From: an uncultured Lachnospiraceae bacterium
GTDB lineage: Bacteria > Bacillota > Clostridia > Lachnospirales > Lachnospiraceae
Direction: 5' to 3'
NCBI GenBank assembly: GCA_944377385.1
Contig: CALWET010000110.1
Location: 1-45,233, forward strand
Length of the DNA: 45,233 nucleotides
The notes under the pieces were generated by a model. The model was not told where the DNA came from and ran no database searches. It worked only from the letters and a program-made list of their open reading frames with translations. Shown piece by piece: positions 10,757-18,428 of the stretch (positions are counted from its first letter, which is position 1; the number at the start of each line of letters is the position of its first letter). A program made the translations under genes and the position numbers.

Positions 10757-10788
10757 AAAAAGGGAAGCTCTCAGAGCTCCCCTTTCTG
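10757..10788 (-). terminator. Intrinsic terminator just upstream of ddl (possible attenuator)
   Basis: On the minus strand an 11-bp stem (AAGGGGAGCTC / GAGCTTCCCTT, one G-U pair) with a TGA loop is followed by TTTTTA. It ends about 8 nt before the ddl ribosome binding site. It can terminate the operon ending in yajC. If ddl is transcribed from the -10 box at 10844-10849, it lies within the ddl leader and would act as an attenuator. Confidence 0.8.
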
Positions 10789-10832
10789 AAACTTATTATT
10801 TGTAGGATTTAAAGGATGAAAGTGAATTCTTT

Positions 10833-10856
10833 TCTATGCTCAAAGTATAGCATAGA
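10833..10856 (-). promoter_or_regulatory. Possible ddl promoter within an inverted repeat
   Basis: A perfect 8-bp inverted repeat (TCTATGCT / AGCATAGA) encloses a minus-strand extended -10 element, TGC-TATACT (10849-10844). No good -35 is visible at 17 bp. The arrangement resembles a repressor-type operator over a -10 box. Assignment to ddl is inferred from position only. Confidence 0.4.
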
Positions 10857-10918
10857 CCCACAAAAATAGTTTGAATTAAGATTGAATAAATTCTTATGAA
10901 TTTATGAATAGAGCCCTG

Positions 10919-11236
10919 TTACTTTGTTTCCTTGCTTTCCTCAGAAGTGCCGTTCAGCAGGGCATCTGCCTTTTCAAGGCTCTGGATGCTGGTCTTGAGC
11001 ATGGGGATACGGCAGTTTTTGTTGCCGAATTCAACGATGACCATATCGTTGGTTATATCTATTATCTGGCCGTAAAATCCGCTGGTGGTCACACAGTAAT
11101 CCCCTATGGCCATCTTTCCAAGCATTTCATCACGCTTCTTCTGCTCCTTTTTCTGAGGCCTTACACCGATGAAATAGAAGATACCAAAGATAAATACAAA
11201 ATAAATGACGATGGTAATGAGTTCCTGACTGCCCAT
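10919..11236 (-). CDS. yajC: Preprotein translocase accessory subunit YajC
   Basis: YajC is a small inner-membrane protein associated with the SecDF complex. The 105-aa product has one N-terminal transmembrane helix (about residues 5-24) followed by RPQKKEQKKRDEMLGKMAIG, the family hallmark. The beta-rich cytosolic part then begins with GDYCVTTSGFYGQI. It is 38 nt downstream of tgt on the same strand, a common tgt-yajC pairing in bacteria. The C-terminal tail is short and rich in Glu, Ser and Lys. Confidence 0.95.
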   Translation of the reverse strand: MGSQELITIVIYFVFIFGIFYFIGVRPQKKEQKKRDEMLGKMAIGDYCVTTSGFYGQIIDITNDMVIVEFGNKNCRIPMLKTSIQSLEKADALLNGTSEESKETK

Positions 11237-11274
11237 TTAAAAATTCCTCCAAAATCTTTTCAGGATAGCGGTGC

Positions 11275-12414
11275 TCACCGCTCTCCTCCGCTGTTCAGCG
11301 TTTCTGTCATTTCCGCACGATAGGCTTCAAACCTGCCCTCTCTTATGGCCGTACGGATATCAAGCATCATTTTATTATAAAAATACAAATTATGCAAGGT
11401 ACAAAGTCTCATGCCCAGCATTTCACCAGCCTTCATCAGATGTCTGATATAGGCTCTGGAATAATACCTGCACGCAGGACAGTCACAGCCCTCCTCTATC
11501 GGACGCATGTCCTTTTCATATTTCTTGTTCAGAAGATTTAGCTTTCCATATTTAGTATATACATGCCCATGTCTGCCGTTCCTGCTCGGATATACGCAGT
11601 CAAAGAAATCCACCCCTCTGTACACGCCCTCGATTATATTCTGGGGAGTCCCCACTCCCATCAGGTATGTGGGCTTTTTTCTGGGAAGATGAGGCACCAC
11701 CTCATCCAACACGCTGTACATCTCTTCATGGCTCTCTCCTACGGCCAGCCCTCCTATGGCGTATCCGTCCAGCTCCATTTCCGAAATGAGCTCTGCATGG
11801 CCTATCCTTACGTCGTGCAGTATGCCTCCCTGATTTATGCCGAAAAGTAGCTGCTCCCTGTTAAGCGTATCAGGGAGTCCATTCAGCCTCTCAAGCTCCG
11901 TCTTACATCGTTTCAGCCATCTGGCAGTCCTGGCCACGGACTGCTCTATATAGCTTCTTTCCGCAAGGGCCGGCGGACATTCATCAAAGGCCATGGCTAT
12001 GGTGGAGCCCAGATTGGACTGAATACGCATGCTCTCCTCCGGCCCCATGAATATCTTTCTGCCATCTATATGGGAGCTGAAATACACTCCCTCCTCTTTG
12101 ATCTTTCTTAGCGAGGTCAGGGAAAATACCTGAAAGCCTCCGGAATCCGTCAGTATTGGCCTGTGCCAGTCCATAAAACGGTGCAGTCCTCCAAGCTCCC
12201 GTATAAGCTCATCTCCCGTTCTTACATGCAGATGATAGGTATTTGACAGCTCCACCTGACAGCCTATATCCTCCAGATCCCTGGTGGATACGGCTCCCTT
12301 TATGGCTCCTACCGTTCCGACATTCATAAATACAGGGGTCTCTATGACCCCATGTACCGTTTCCATATGCGCTGATTTGGCTCTGCCCTCCTCAGCAACT
12401 ATCTCATATCTCAA
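11275..12414 (-). CDS. tgt: Queuine tRNA-ribosyltransferase (tRNA-guanine transglycosylase)
   Basis: Tgt exchanges guanine-34 of GUN-anticodon tRNAs for preQ1, a step in queuosine synthesis. The protein of about 379 aa contains PVFMNVGTVGAIKG near the N-terminus, the nucleophile region LTDSGGFQVFSL (about residue 90) and the second catalytic-Asp region DCVYPSRNGRHG. It also carries the zinc-binding cysteines CDCPACRYYSRAYIRHL. The start is a TTG at 12414, eight bases after GGAGGT, giving MRYEIVAEEG. The reading frame remains open further upstream into the preceding gene, but that part is not Tgt-like. The gene lies 17 nt after the EamA transporter gene. Confidence 0.96.
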   Translation of the reverse strand: MRYEIVAEEGRAKSAHMETVHGVIETPVFMNVGTVGAIKGAVSTRDLEDIGCQVELSNTYHLHVRTGDELIRELGGLHRFMDWHRPILTDSGGFQVFSLTSLRKIKEEGVYFSSHIDGRKIFMGPEESMRIQSNLGSTIAMAFDECPPALAERSYIEQSVARTARWLKRCKTELERLNGLPDTLNREQLLFGINQGGILHDVRIGHAELISEMELDGYAIGGLAVGESHEEMYSVLDEVVPHLPRKKPTYLMGVGTPQNIIEGVYRGVDFFDCVYPSRNGRHGHVYTKYGKLNLLNKKYEKDMRPIEEGCDCPACRYYSRAYIRHLMKAGEMLGMRLCTLHNLYFYNKMMLDIRTAIREGRFEAYRAEMTETLNSGGER

Positions 12415-12431
12415 CGCTTGACCTCCAAATC

Positions 12432-13337
12432 TTAGGCATCCCCAAAGCCCAGCAATATGATGCCTGCAACGGCTGCTCCTATTGCAGCATACTGTCCCCT
12501 TGTCAGCCTTTCCTTGAGGAAGATGCGGCTCCATACCATGGAAAGCACGCAGTAGGCAGATATAAGCGGCGCTGAAAGTATGGCATTTGATGACAGGGCA
12601 TATATATAGGCAAACTGTCCTGCCGTCTCAGAAACAGCTGCCAGGAGCTTGGGGAGCTCCAGTCTCCTGAGCTCTGTTGGCCCATTATACAGCTTCTGCT
12701 TCTTTATCGCCTTCAAATATATGACTGCAAAGACTGCCATCCCCAGGAATGTAAGCTCGTAGGCTATATTTGCAGGCCCCTCCTCTATATGTCCGTCCAG
12801 CAGCCAGGCATCTGCAAAGGTCCCTATGCCGTCTATTGCACAGTAAAGCAGCGGATATATTATGGCCTTTGCGGATCTTACATACTTGGGATCCGATCTC
12901 TTTCTCTCATCGTCCAGGCTCATGTCCACTCCCTGAAGAGCTATAATGCCTGCCGTGATCAGGACCACTCCTATCAGCTGATATCCCAGCATGCGCTGTC
13001 CGAGAAAGATGGCGCAGAGCACAGCTGTCACGGCGCCTGAGGAATTACATACGGGAGATGAGATGGAAAGCTCTATATATCTGAGCCCTGCATATCCTAT
13101 GATCATCGAAAGGATGTAGCAGAAGGTGGCCGGAAGATATACTATGAAATCCCTCGGCGTTACGCTTTCCCCACCAAATATCAGCATGTATGCTGCGTGA
13201 AGTCCCATGACCAATCCCACTGCAATGACCATCTTCCAGTGGCTGTAGCTGTCTCTGGCCGGAGATCCCAGCTTTGAGAAAAAGTCCGATCCGGACCAGA
13301 AAAATACCGTTATCATTGATAAAATGAACCAATTCAT
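12432..13337 (-). CDS. EamA/DMT-family transporter
   Basis: The 301-aa product has about ten hydrophobic segments in two repeats, the architecture of the drug/metabolite transporter (EamA) family in the cytoplasmic membrane. Typical features are an N-terminal FFWSGSDFFSKLG, SPVCNSSGAVTAVLCAIFLG at the end of repeat 1 and LSMVWSRIFLKERLTRGQ near the end of repeat 2. A hydrophilic loop rich in Asp, Arg and Lys (about residues 140-155) separates the repeats. The substrate is unknown. The ATG follows AAAGGTGATTTAAG. It is probably co-transcribed with tgt downstream and the LspA-like gene upstream. Confidence 0.88.
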   Translation of the reverse strand: MNWFILSMITVFFWSGSDFFSKLGSPARDSYSHWKMVIAVGLVMGLHAAYMLIFGGESVTPRDFIVYLPATFCYILSMIIGYAGLRYIELSISSPVCNSSGAVTAVLCAIFLGQRMLGYQLIGVVLITAGIIALQGVDMSLDDERKRSDPKYVRSAKAIIYPLLYCAIDGIGTFADAWLLDGHIEEGPANIAYELTFLGMAVFAVIYLKAIKKQKLYNGPTELRRLELPKLLAAVSETAGQFAYIYALSSNAILSAPLISAYCVLSMVWSRIFLKERLTRGQYAAIGAAVAGIILLGFGDA

Positions 13338-13415
13338 CTTAAATCACCTTTCAACTCGTTCAATAATATCCCCCCTCTGACCGGATCTCTCATTAAGGCG
13401 TCAGCTGCACAAGCC

Positions 13416-13976
13416 TTACCTGTCCTTCCTGGAAAAGATCACTCCGAAAACATAGAGCATCGATCCCAGAGCTATCGCAGCATCTCCAAGGTTTATGATC
13501 AGCCTTTTTAAGGCTCCGAATTTAAGCGTCAGAAAGTCTACTACATATCCCCTGCTCAGCCTGTCGTAAAGATTTGATGCTGCCCCTGAAAAGATCAGTC
13601 CAAGGCCCAGCTGCTCAGAAATACTTTTTTTATCAAGGGCGGATCTGATAAATGCAGCCAGCACGGCCGACATTCCGACAAGAGTGCTGTGAATGACCAC
13701 ATCAGGCCTTTCCTTTAGCCAGCCCAGGGAAAAGCCGCTGTTATGATACCTGTCAAAGCGCAGGTATCTGCCAGCCTTGCCCTCCATATCTCTGGGAAAG
13801 CTTCCCTCATCCTCTTCTATCCTGTCCTTGAACCTCTGATCGACAGCAAACAGCAGCACCCCAAGGGTAATGCTCACCACTGTCCAAAAAGGTATGTGCA
13901 TCCCCTCAGGAAGTATTTTAAGACTGCTTTTCTTCCCTGATCCCTTGTTCATGAAAATATTGTCCCAAAGTCCCAT
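13416..13976 (-). CDS. Signal peptidase II-like protein (divergent LspA)
   Basis: LspA is the membrane aspartyl protease that removes signal peptides from prolipoproteins. This 186-aa protein has four hydrophobic segments and keeps the two catalytic-aspartate motifs: NLYDRLSRGYVVDF with Asp138, and INLGDAAI with Asp165. It also retains AVDQ (about 44-47) and YHNSGFSLG in place of the usual NxGaaFg. It is unusual in its N-terminal extension of about 25 residues and its charged segment (about 49-75). Both features differ from canonical LspA, so it may be a second, specialised copy. The ATG follows GGAGGGATGAA and starts one base after the stop of the thioesterase gene, indicating translational coupling. 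Confidence 0.78.
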   Translation of the reverse strand: MGLWDNIFMNKGSGKKSSLKILPEGMHIPFWTVVSITLGVLLFAVDQRFKDRIEEDEGSFPRDMEGKAGRYLRFDRYHNSGFSLGWLKERPDVVIHSTLVGMSAVLAAFIRSALDKKSISEQLGLGLIFSGAASNLYDRLSRGYVVDFLTLKFGALKRLIINLGDAAIALGSMLYVFGVIFSRKDR

Positions 13977-13977
13977 T

Positions 13978-14706
13978 TCATCCCTCCGTCATAAATTCCA
14001 CCAAAGCAAAGGAGGTCCCATCCTTTTCTCTGAGATCCACTATATGCTTTCCATCTGACAGGCCTGTATAAGGATAAATGATATCCCCAAGCACTGCCGC
14101 CTTCCTGTATTCTGCCCTGAGGGCCCTGGGCCTGTTTATGCCGGCAGCGTTTACAGCCATATCCACATACCAGGCATTGTTGACATGCTGATTTGAATCA
14201 AGGAAATGTCTTGTTACCTCTATACTGCCTGTGGGCTTCATGCCCTCTGCCGACCGTATCTTCCTCTCCATCCTGGGCATGTCCATGGCCTCTGAAAGCT
14301 GCTGCCATCCCTCCTCCTCATAGGCCTCCACATCCTCGGGGAGAGGCCTCTGAGGGCACTTATGCTCTGTATCATAGAAAAACCATATGGAGTCAGCTCT
14401 GACAGCAGGCCTGCCGTCTGCACCCTTTATATAAAAATGTCTGTATCCATAAAAGGATCTGAAGCCATGGGCAAAGGTCCCTATCTCTATATCCTCGGAA
14501 AGCCTGGGATAGCGATCGAATATGATGGACCAGGAGCTTAAAAACCAGGCCCTGTTCCTGTGCCTGAGATACTCAAGGCCGACTCCAAGCCCCTCTGACT
14601 GAAAGGTAGAGCAGTCCTGGAGATAATTTATGACTGAAAAAGGCGTAAGCCTGCCTTCGCTGTCGCATTCTGAATATCTTACCTTGGAGCTGAATGTATA
14701 TGGCAT
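13978..14706 (-). CDS. Acyl-ACP thioesterase
   Basis: The 242-aa product matches the bacterial acyl-ACP thioesterase family (PF01643), a double hotdog-fold enzyme that releases free fatty acids from acyl carrier protein. The first hotdog begins VRYSECDSEGRLTPFSVINY. The second carries the catalytic-type motif DSNQHVNNAWY (about residues 170-180) with the Asn-His pair. It is the first gene of a tightly packed run with the LspA-like gene, the transporter, tgt and yajC. A perfect 20-bp palindrome lies 49-68 nt upstream and could be an operator. Confidence 0.9.
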   Translation of the reverse strand: MPYTFSSKVRYSECDSEGRLTPFSVINYLQDCSTFQSEGLGVGLEYLRHRNRAWFLSSWSIIFDRYPRLSEDIEIGTFAHGFRSFYGYRHFYIKGADGRPAVRADSIWFFYDTEHKCPQRPLPEDVEAYEEEGWQQLSEAMDMPRMERKIRSAEGMKPTGSIEVTRHFLDSNQHVNNAWYVDMAVNAAGINRPRALRAEYRKAAVLGDIIYPYTGLSDGKHIVDLREKDGTSFALVEFMTEG

Positions 14707-14754
14707 AAATAGCTTCCTTTCCCTTTGACCCGAAAAAACAAACTATATACTATC

Positions 14755-14774
14755 ATAAAAATCCGGATTTTTAT
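14755..14774. promoter_or_regulatory. Perfect 20-bp palindrome upstream of the thioesterase gene
   Basis: The sequence ATAAAAATCC / GGATTTTTAT is its own reverse complement over 20 bp with no spacer. A gapless palindrome cannot form a good RNA hairpin, so a DNA-binding dimer is the more likely reader. It lies 49-68 nt upstream of the ATG at 14706, where an operator would be expected. It does not match the FapR consensus I know. Confidence 0.5.
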
Positions 14775-14818
14775 ATATCGCCTGTCATTTTCTTATAAAA
14801 AATCCTGTTAAAATGAGC

Positions 14819-14843
14819 TTTTGCCGACATGTTTTGTCCTGTA
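14819..14843. repeat. 25-nt intergenic motif, copy 1
   Basis: This stretch matches 45055-45079 at 21 of 25 positions in the same orientation, and all four differences are transitions. The core is GTTTTGTCCT. Both copies are intergenic and near a terminator hairpin. The function is unknown. Confidence 0.45.
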
Positions 14844-14896
14844 GCTCTCCTATAAAACTATAGCTCTGAGTCAGGCTTCGCCTCTGTCCTCCATAA

Positions 14897-14930
14897 CAAA
14901 AAAACAGCGGGATGCCCTCTGGCATCCCGC
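14897..14930 (-). terminator. Terminator of the secreted-protein gene
   Basis: On the minus strand a perfect 10-bp stem (GCGGGATGCC / GGCATCCCGC) with a 4-nt loop is followed by TGTTTTTTTG. It lies about 50 nt after the stop codon of the gene at 14981. Confidence 0.92.
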
Positions 14931-14980
14931 ATGCTTCATCCTTTATCCTATCCTACTTTATATCCACAAGCTGTTAAAGC

Positions 14981-15940
14981 TTATGCCATCTTGCGCATGG
15001 TGTTGAGCACTGACTGGAAAGTCTCTGTGGATCCGTTCTGCTCAACGGTGATGACCTGAACATAGCCTGTTCCTTCCACTGCTCTGATGTATCCTCTGTC
15101 ATAGAAGGGTGTTGAGGACGGGTTGGGCATCTTGATGGTGACCTGCTTGAAGGTGAAGTCTCCAAAGGTAACATCTGCTGCTACAGTAGCTCCCATCATC
15201 TCATGTCCGTCCTTTATGAAGCCCTGTACGAAACTGTCGACCGTAGAGCCGCCATAATAATTGATGGGCATGTATTTGATGGTCAGCAGAGCGCCGTCAT
15301 CGATGTTCTGGATATCAAAGCCCTCGTCAGCGCCGCCCACATTGATGGTGGCTGAAGCTGCAGGGAAGGTCATCGTAAAGTTTGCCCAGGAATTGGAAAC
15401 TGTCTTGCCTGCCACTGTGGATACGGTATATCCAAGTGCTGCTGCTTCTGCTGATGCAGGGTTGTCACCCTTTCCGGAGCCCTTTACGGGGCCGCCGCCT
15501 GCAGTATTTACAGGAGTCTGGGTCTGGCTGCCTGCAGGCTGCTCTGTCTGCTCCTTGGAGCTTGCTGAATTTATGAAATTAGCATTGTGTGTGTAGTAAT
15601 CCTTGTCGGCAGGAGCAGTCTGAACGACTCCGTCAACTACCCAATGTCCGTCAGCATCTACTGTGTTGCCATCAACGGTGGTATCTGTGACCAGCCAGCC
15701 ATTGGCATCGAAGTAATAGCATCTTACGACTCCGTCGGAATCCTTTACCCACTCCCAGGTATTTGCTATGCAGCGTGATCCGTCGGGCTCAAGAGTGAAC
15801 CAGTATCTGTTGGCATCAGCACCTGTGCCTGTGCACCACTGTCCGTCTGCCATGGAAGCCGCATTTACCGTAAGCATAGCCCCGATAGCAAGTCCGGCTG
15901 TCATACATACGGTCAAGAGCTTCTTTGAACTTGATTTCAT
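14981..15940 (-). CDS. Secreted protein with choline-binding-like repeats
   Basis: The 319-aa product begins with a Sec signal peptide (MKSSSKKLLTVCMTAGLAIG..., likely cut after VNAASA-like VNAA). It continues with cell-wall/choline-binding-type repeats rich in Trp, Tyr and Gly between about residues 32 and 108 (for example CYYFDANGWLVTD and DADGHWVVDG). A low-complexity linker with Gln, Thr, Gly and Pro (about 125-165) leads to a C-terminal domain of about 150 residues (FTMTFPAASA to the end), which I do not recognise. ATG 15940 follows AGGAGGAGATCGAT. It is a single-gene unit with its own terminator. A surface-associated role is inferred from the signal peptide and repeats. Confidence 0.85.
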   Translation of the reverse strand: MKSSSKKLLTVCMTAGLAIGAMLTVNAASMADGQWCTGTGADANRYWFTLEPDGSRCIANTWEWVKDSDGVVRCYYFDANGWLVTDTTVDGNTVDADGHWVVDGVVQTAPADKDYYTHNANFINSASSKEQTEQPAGSQTQTPVNTAGGGPVKGSGKGDNPASAEAAALGYTVSTVAGKTVSNSWANFTMTFPAASATINVGGADEGFDIQNIDDGALLTIKYMPINYYGGSTVDSFVQGFIKDGHEMMGATVAADVTFGDFTFKQVTIKMPNPSSTPFYDRGYIRAVEGTGYVQVITVEQNGSTETFQSVLNTMRKMA

Positions 15941-16131
15941 ATCGATCTCCTCCTATATCGTATCCCACATATTCAAGCAGTTTCTGCTTAGTCTTCTTTT
16001 TACACTACAAACTATAACACGTTTCCGCCCATAAGTTTTGAATATTATCTTACACAAATTTGAAAATTTCCCGCAATTATTAAGAAATCTTAATATCCTG
16101 ATTAAGGGCCCAAAAAGCAGCTGCTCACATA

Positions 16132-17250
16132 TCATATGAAGGACTTTATAAGGTCACAGATCCGGCATACCTCAGACTCTGTAAGCTCAGGATAAAGGGG
16201 CAGTGTAAGTACGCTTTCTGACATCCTTTCTGCCACGGGGACATTAGAAAACTCAAAGCGGCCTTCATAACACTCAAAATCAGTAATGCAGGGATAAAAA
16301 TACTTCCTCGGATTTATATTCCTTTCGCAGAGCCTGTCATAAACACGATCTCTGACCCCTGCCCCTCCTTCAAATATCACAGGCATGTAGGCGTAGTTGT
16401 ACCTTACATCCCTTCTCCTTTCAAGGAGCCTTATTCCGGGAACATTGCAAAGCTCTCTCTCATAGAGCTCGCATACGCTTTTTCTCATACCTATCCATTC
16501 ATCCACATGCCTGAGGTTGCATATGCCCATTGCGGCGCAGAATTCGTTCATCTTTGCGTTTCCGCCCACATACTCCACGCTTTCCTTTCCCGTGATGCCG
16601 AAATTCTTCAGCTTGTACAGCTTTTCAGCAAGCCAGGAGAGCTCCGGTCCCTCATTCCAGGTCACGGCTCCGCCCTCGATGGTATTGAATACCTTTGTGG
16701 CATGGAAGCTGAATATAGATGCATCTCCAAGGGCAGCAACGCTCCTTTCTCCCACATATTCCCCAAAGGCATGGGCTGCATCGTATATGACCCTGAGCCC
16801 GTGTCTGCGGGCTATGTCTGCTATCCTCTCATGGTCGCATATATGTCCGTAGACGTGTACGGGAACTATGGCGCAGGTGCGATCCGTGATCAGCTCCTCT
16901 ATCCTCTCCGGATCCATAGTGCAGTCCTCCTCCCTGATATCGCACATGACCGGTGTCAGGCCGCAGCGCACTATTGCATGGGTGGTGGAGGCAAAGGTAA
17001 AGGGCGTGGTAATGACCTCTCCTTTGAGATCAAAGGCCTGAAGCACCATTTCCAGGGACAGGTGTCCATTTACAAAAAGCTCCAGTCCGGAGACTGCGAG
17101 GTAGGACCTTAGCCTTTCCTTGAGCTCCTCATGATATTTGCCCATATTCGTCAGAAAATGGGTGTCCCATATATCCCTGATCAGCTCCTCGTACTCCTCA
17201 AATCCCGGCAGTGAGGCCCTGGTCACAAAAATCTGTTTTTCCTCTGGCAT
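16132..17250 (-). CDS. DegT/DnrJ/EryC1-family sugar aminotransferase
   Basis: The 372-aa protein is a PLP-dependent aminotransferase of the family that converts 4-keto or 3-keto nucleotide sugars to amino sugars. It has TTPFTFASTTHAIVRCGLTP (about residues 81-100), the PLP-contact VIYDAAHAFG with Asp157, and the Schiff-base lysine in FSFHATKVFNTIEGGA (Lys186). The pattern resembles VioA/FdtB-type enzymes acting on dTDP-4-keto-6-deoxyglucose, which RmlA and RmlB in this locus could supply; the exact substrate is inference. The ATG follows AGGAGGGGAAAT. It is the last gene of the minus-strand run, and no convincing terminator follows. Confidence 0.88.
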   Translation of the reverse strand: MPEEKQIFVTRASLPGFEEYEELIRDIWDTHFLTNMGKYHEELKERLRSYLAVSGLELFVNGHLSLEMVLQAFDLKGEVITTPFTFASTTHAIVRCGLTPVMCDIREEDCTMDPERIEELITDRTCAIVPVHVYGHICDHERIADIARRHGLRVIYDAAHAFGEYVGERSVAALGDASIFSFHATKVFNTIEGGAVTWNEGPELSWLAEKLYKLKNFGITGKESVEYVGGNAKMNEFCAAMGICNLRHVDEWIGMRKSVCELYERELCNVPGIRLLERRRDVRYNYAYMPVIFEGGAGVRDRVYDRLCERNINPRKYFYPCITDFECYEGRFEFSNVPVAERMSESVLTLPLYPELTESEVCRICDLIKSFI

Positions 17251-17304
17251 ATTTCCCCTCCTGCAGGCTTATCCCGCCTGCCGCAGGCTCCTGACACGTG
17301 AGCC

Positions 17305-18411
17305 TTAAAAATCCTCAAGTCCTTCCTCAAGCTGCCTTCCTATCTCATCAAGCTCCTTATCGCTTATCCGGCTTTGCTCATCTGCTGTCTCTTCTTTTAG
17401 TTCTGCTGTCTCTGTTTCCACTGTCTCTGCTTTTGGTTCTTCTGCTGATGCCATGTTGCTAAGGGGCTGCCTGTGTCCAAGACTTATACCCGGCCTCGGT
17501 TTTTCCCTCATGAGCAGCCTGTGAATCAGCTCTGTCTTTCCATGTCTTGCCATAAAGCGAAGTGCTGAAGCGGCAAGTCCCTCCGGAGTGGTCTGTACAA
17601 ACAGCTCCTGTACGTCCTCACAGTTTAGCAGCTCTGTCAGCAGCTCATGCTTTTCTGTCTCACTGATCTCCTCAGCCTGATAGGCCTTTTTCAGAGAAGC
17701 CATCAAAAGCCCTACCATATCATTATTTATCTCATTTATGACATCATCGTCTATATCCAGACTGTCAAAGAGCTCATTATAGGCTTTAAGCAGATAGGGA
17801 AAGGCCATGGGATCCGCCAAGACCGTCTCATCCGCCATGTGCTCCTTCCTCATAAAAGGCTGCCTTATCAGGCTGATGCTTTCACAGCCTCCGATATATC
17901 TAAGGCAGGATTCAAGCTCATTATTTTCCAGCATGTCCTCTCTGAAAAGGGTTTCCATGCTCCTCAGGAGCGATCCCTTAAAAAGCTTGTTGCCCAGGCA
18001 TGAGAGCAGGCCTTTTTTCATGAGCTCTGAAAAAACGGCGTTTATAAAGGATTCCCTGTCAGCACTGAGCTCGATCTCCAGACAGTGTTTTTCAACACGC
18101 CCCGAAGCCTCCTCTTCCAGAAAGCCGCAGATGCAAAGCTCAGTTTCCTGAAGCTTCACCGTCTCAAGCATGGAAAGCATCATCCTTTTATCCATGCTCT
18201 CTCCCTCATCAAGGATCAGTATCCACTGCCCCTCCGAGCTTTTTATCCCTTTATTGAGGGACTGGATCCTGTCCTCACCGGATACCTCTATCCGCTGGAT
18301 CCGGCAGCTCATATCAGCACAGTAATCATAGCTGAGCTTCAGATCCTCTTCGGCCCCGCCAGCATATCTGATTATACTTATATCAGTATGACCAAGCTTT
18401 TTTTCTTCCAT
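17305..18411 (-). CDS. Degenerate GT2-like glycosyltransferase
   Basis: The 368-aa protein resembles capsule-type GT2 enzymes but is eroded. The usual DSDD metal motif appears as DEGES within QWILILDEGESMD. The later NKLFKGSLLRS and FREDMLENNELE segments fit the normal NK-L-F and F-ED motifs of the family. The N-terminal strand (ISIIRYAGG) is shortened. The C-terminal third is an acidic, Glu/Thr-rich extension ending in a predicted helix. The start was set at ATG 18411, preceded by GGGAGTTGGAGT, because the upstream start would overlap the previous gene by 34 nt. It may be a non-catalytic partner or a decaying gene; no frameshift is present. Confidence 0.6.
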   Translation of the reverse strand: MEEKKLGHTDISIIRYAGGAEEDLKLSYDYCADMSCRIQRIEVSGEDRIQSLNKGIKSSEGQWILILDEGESMDKRMMLSMLETVKLQETELCICGFLEEEASGRVEKHCLEIELSADRESFINAVFSELMKKGLLSCLGNKLFKGSLLRSMETLFREDMLENNELESCLRYIGGCESISLIRQPFMRKEHMADETVLADPMAFPYLLKAYNELFDSLDIDDDVINEINNDMVGLLMASLKKAYQAEEISETEKHELLTELLNCEDVQELFVQTTPEGLAASALRFMARHGKTELIHRLLMREKPRPGISLGHRQPLSNMASAEEPKAETVETETAELKEETADEQSRISDKELDEIGRQLEEGLEDF

Positions 18412-18428
18412 ACTCCAACTCCCGCAGA

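Noticed and set aside
12415..12534. N-terminal extension of Tgt
   Set aside because: The frame is open upstream, but it overlaps the transporter gene and shows no Tgt-like sequence. TTG 12414 has a proper ribosome binding site.
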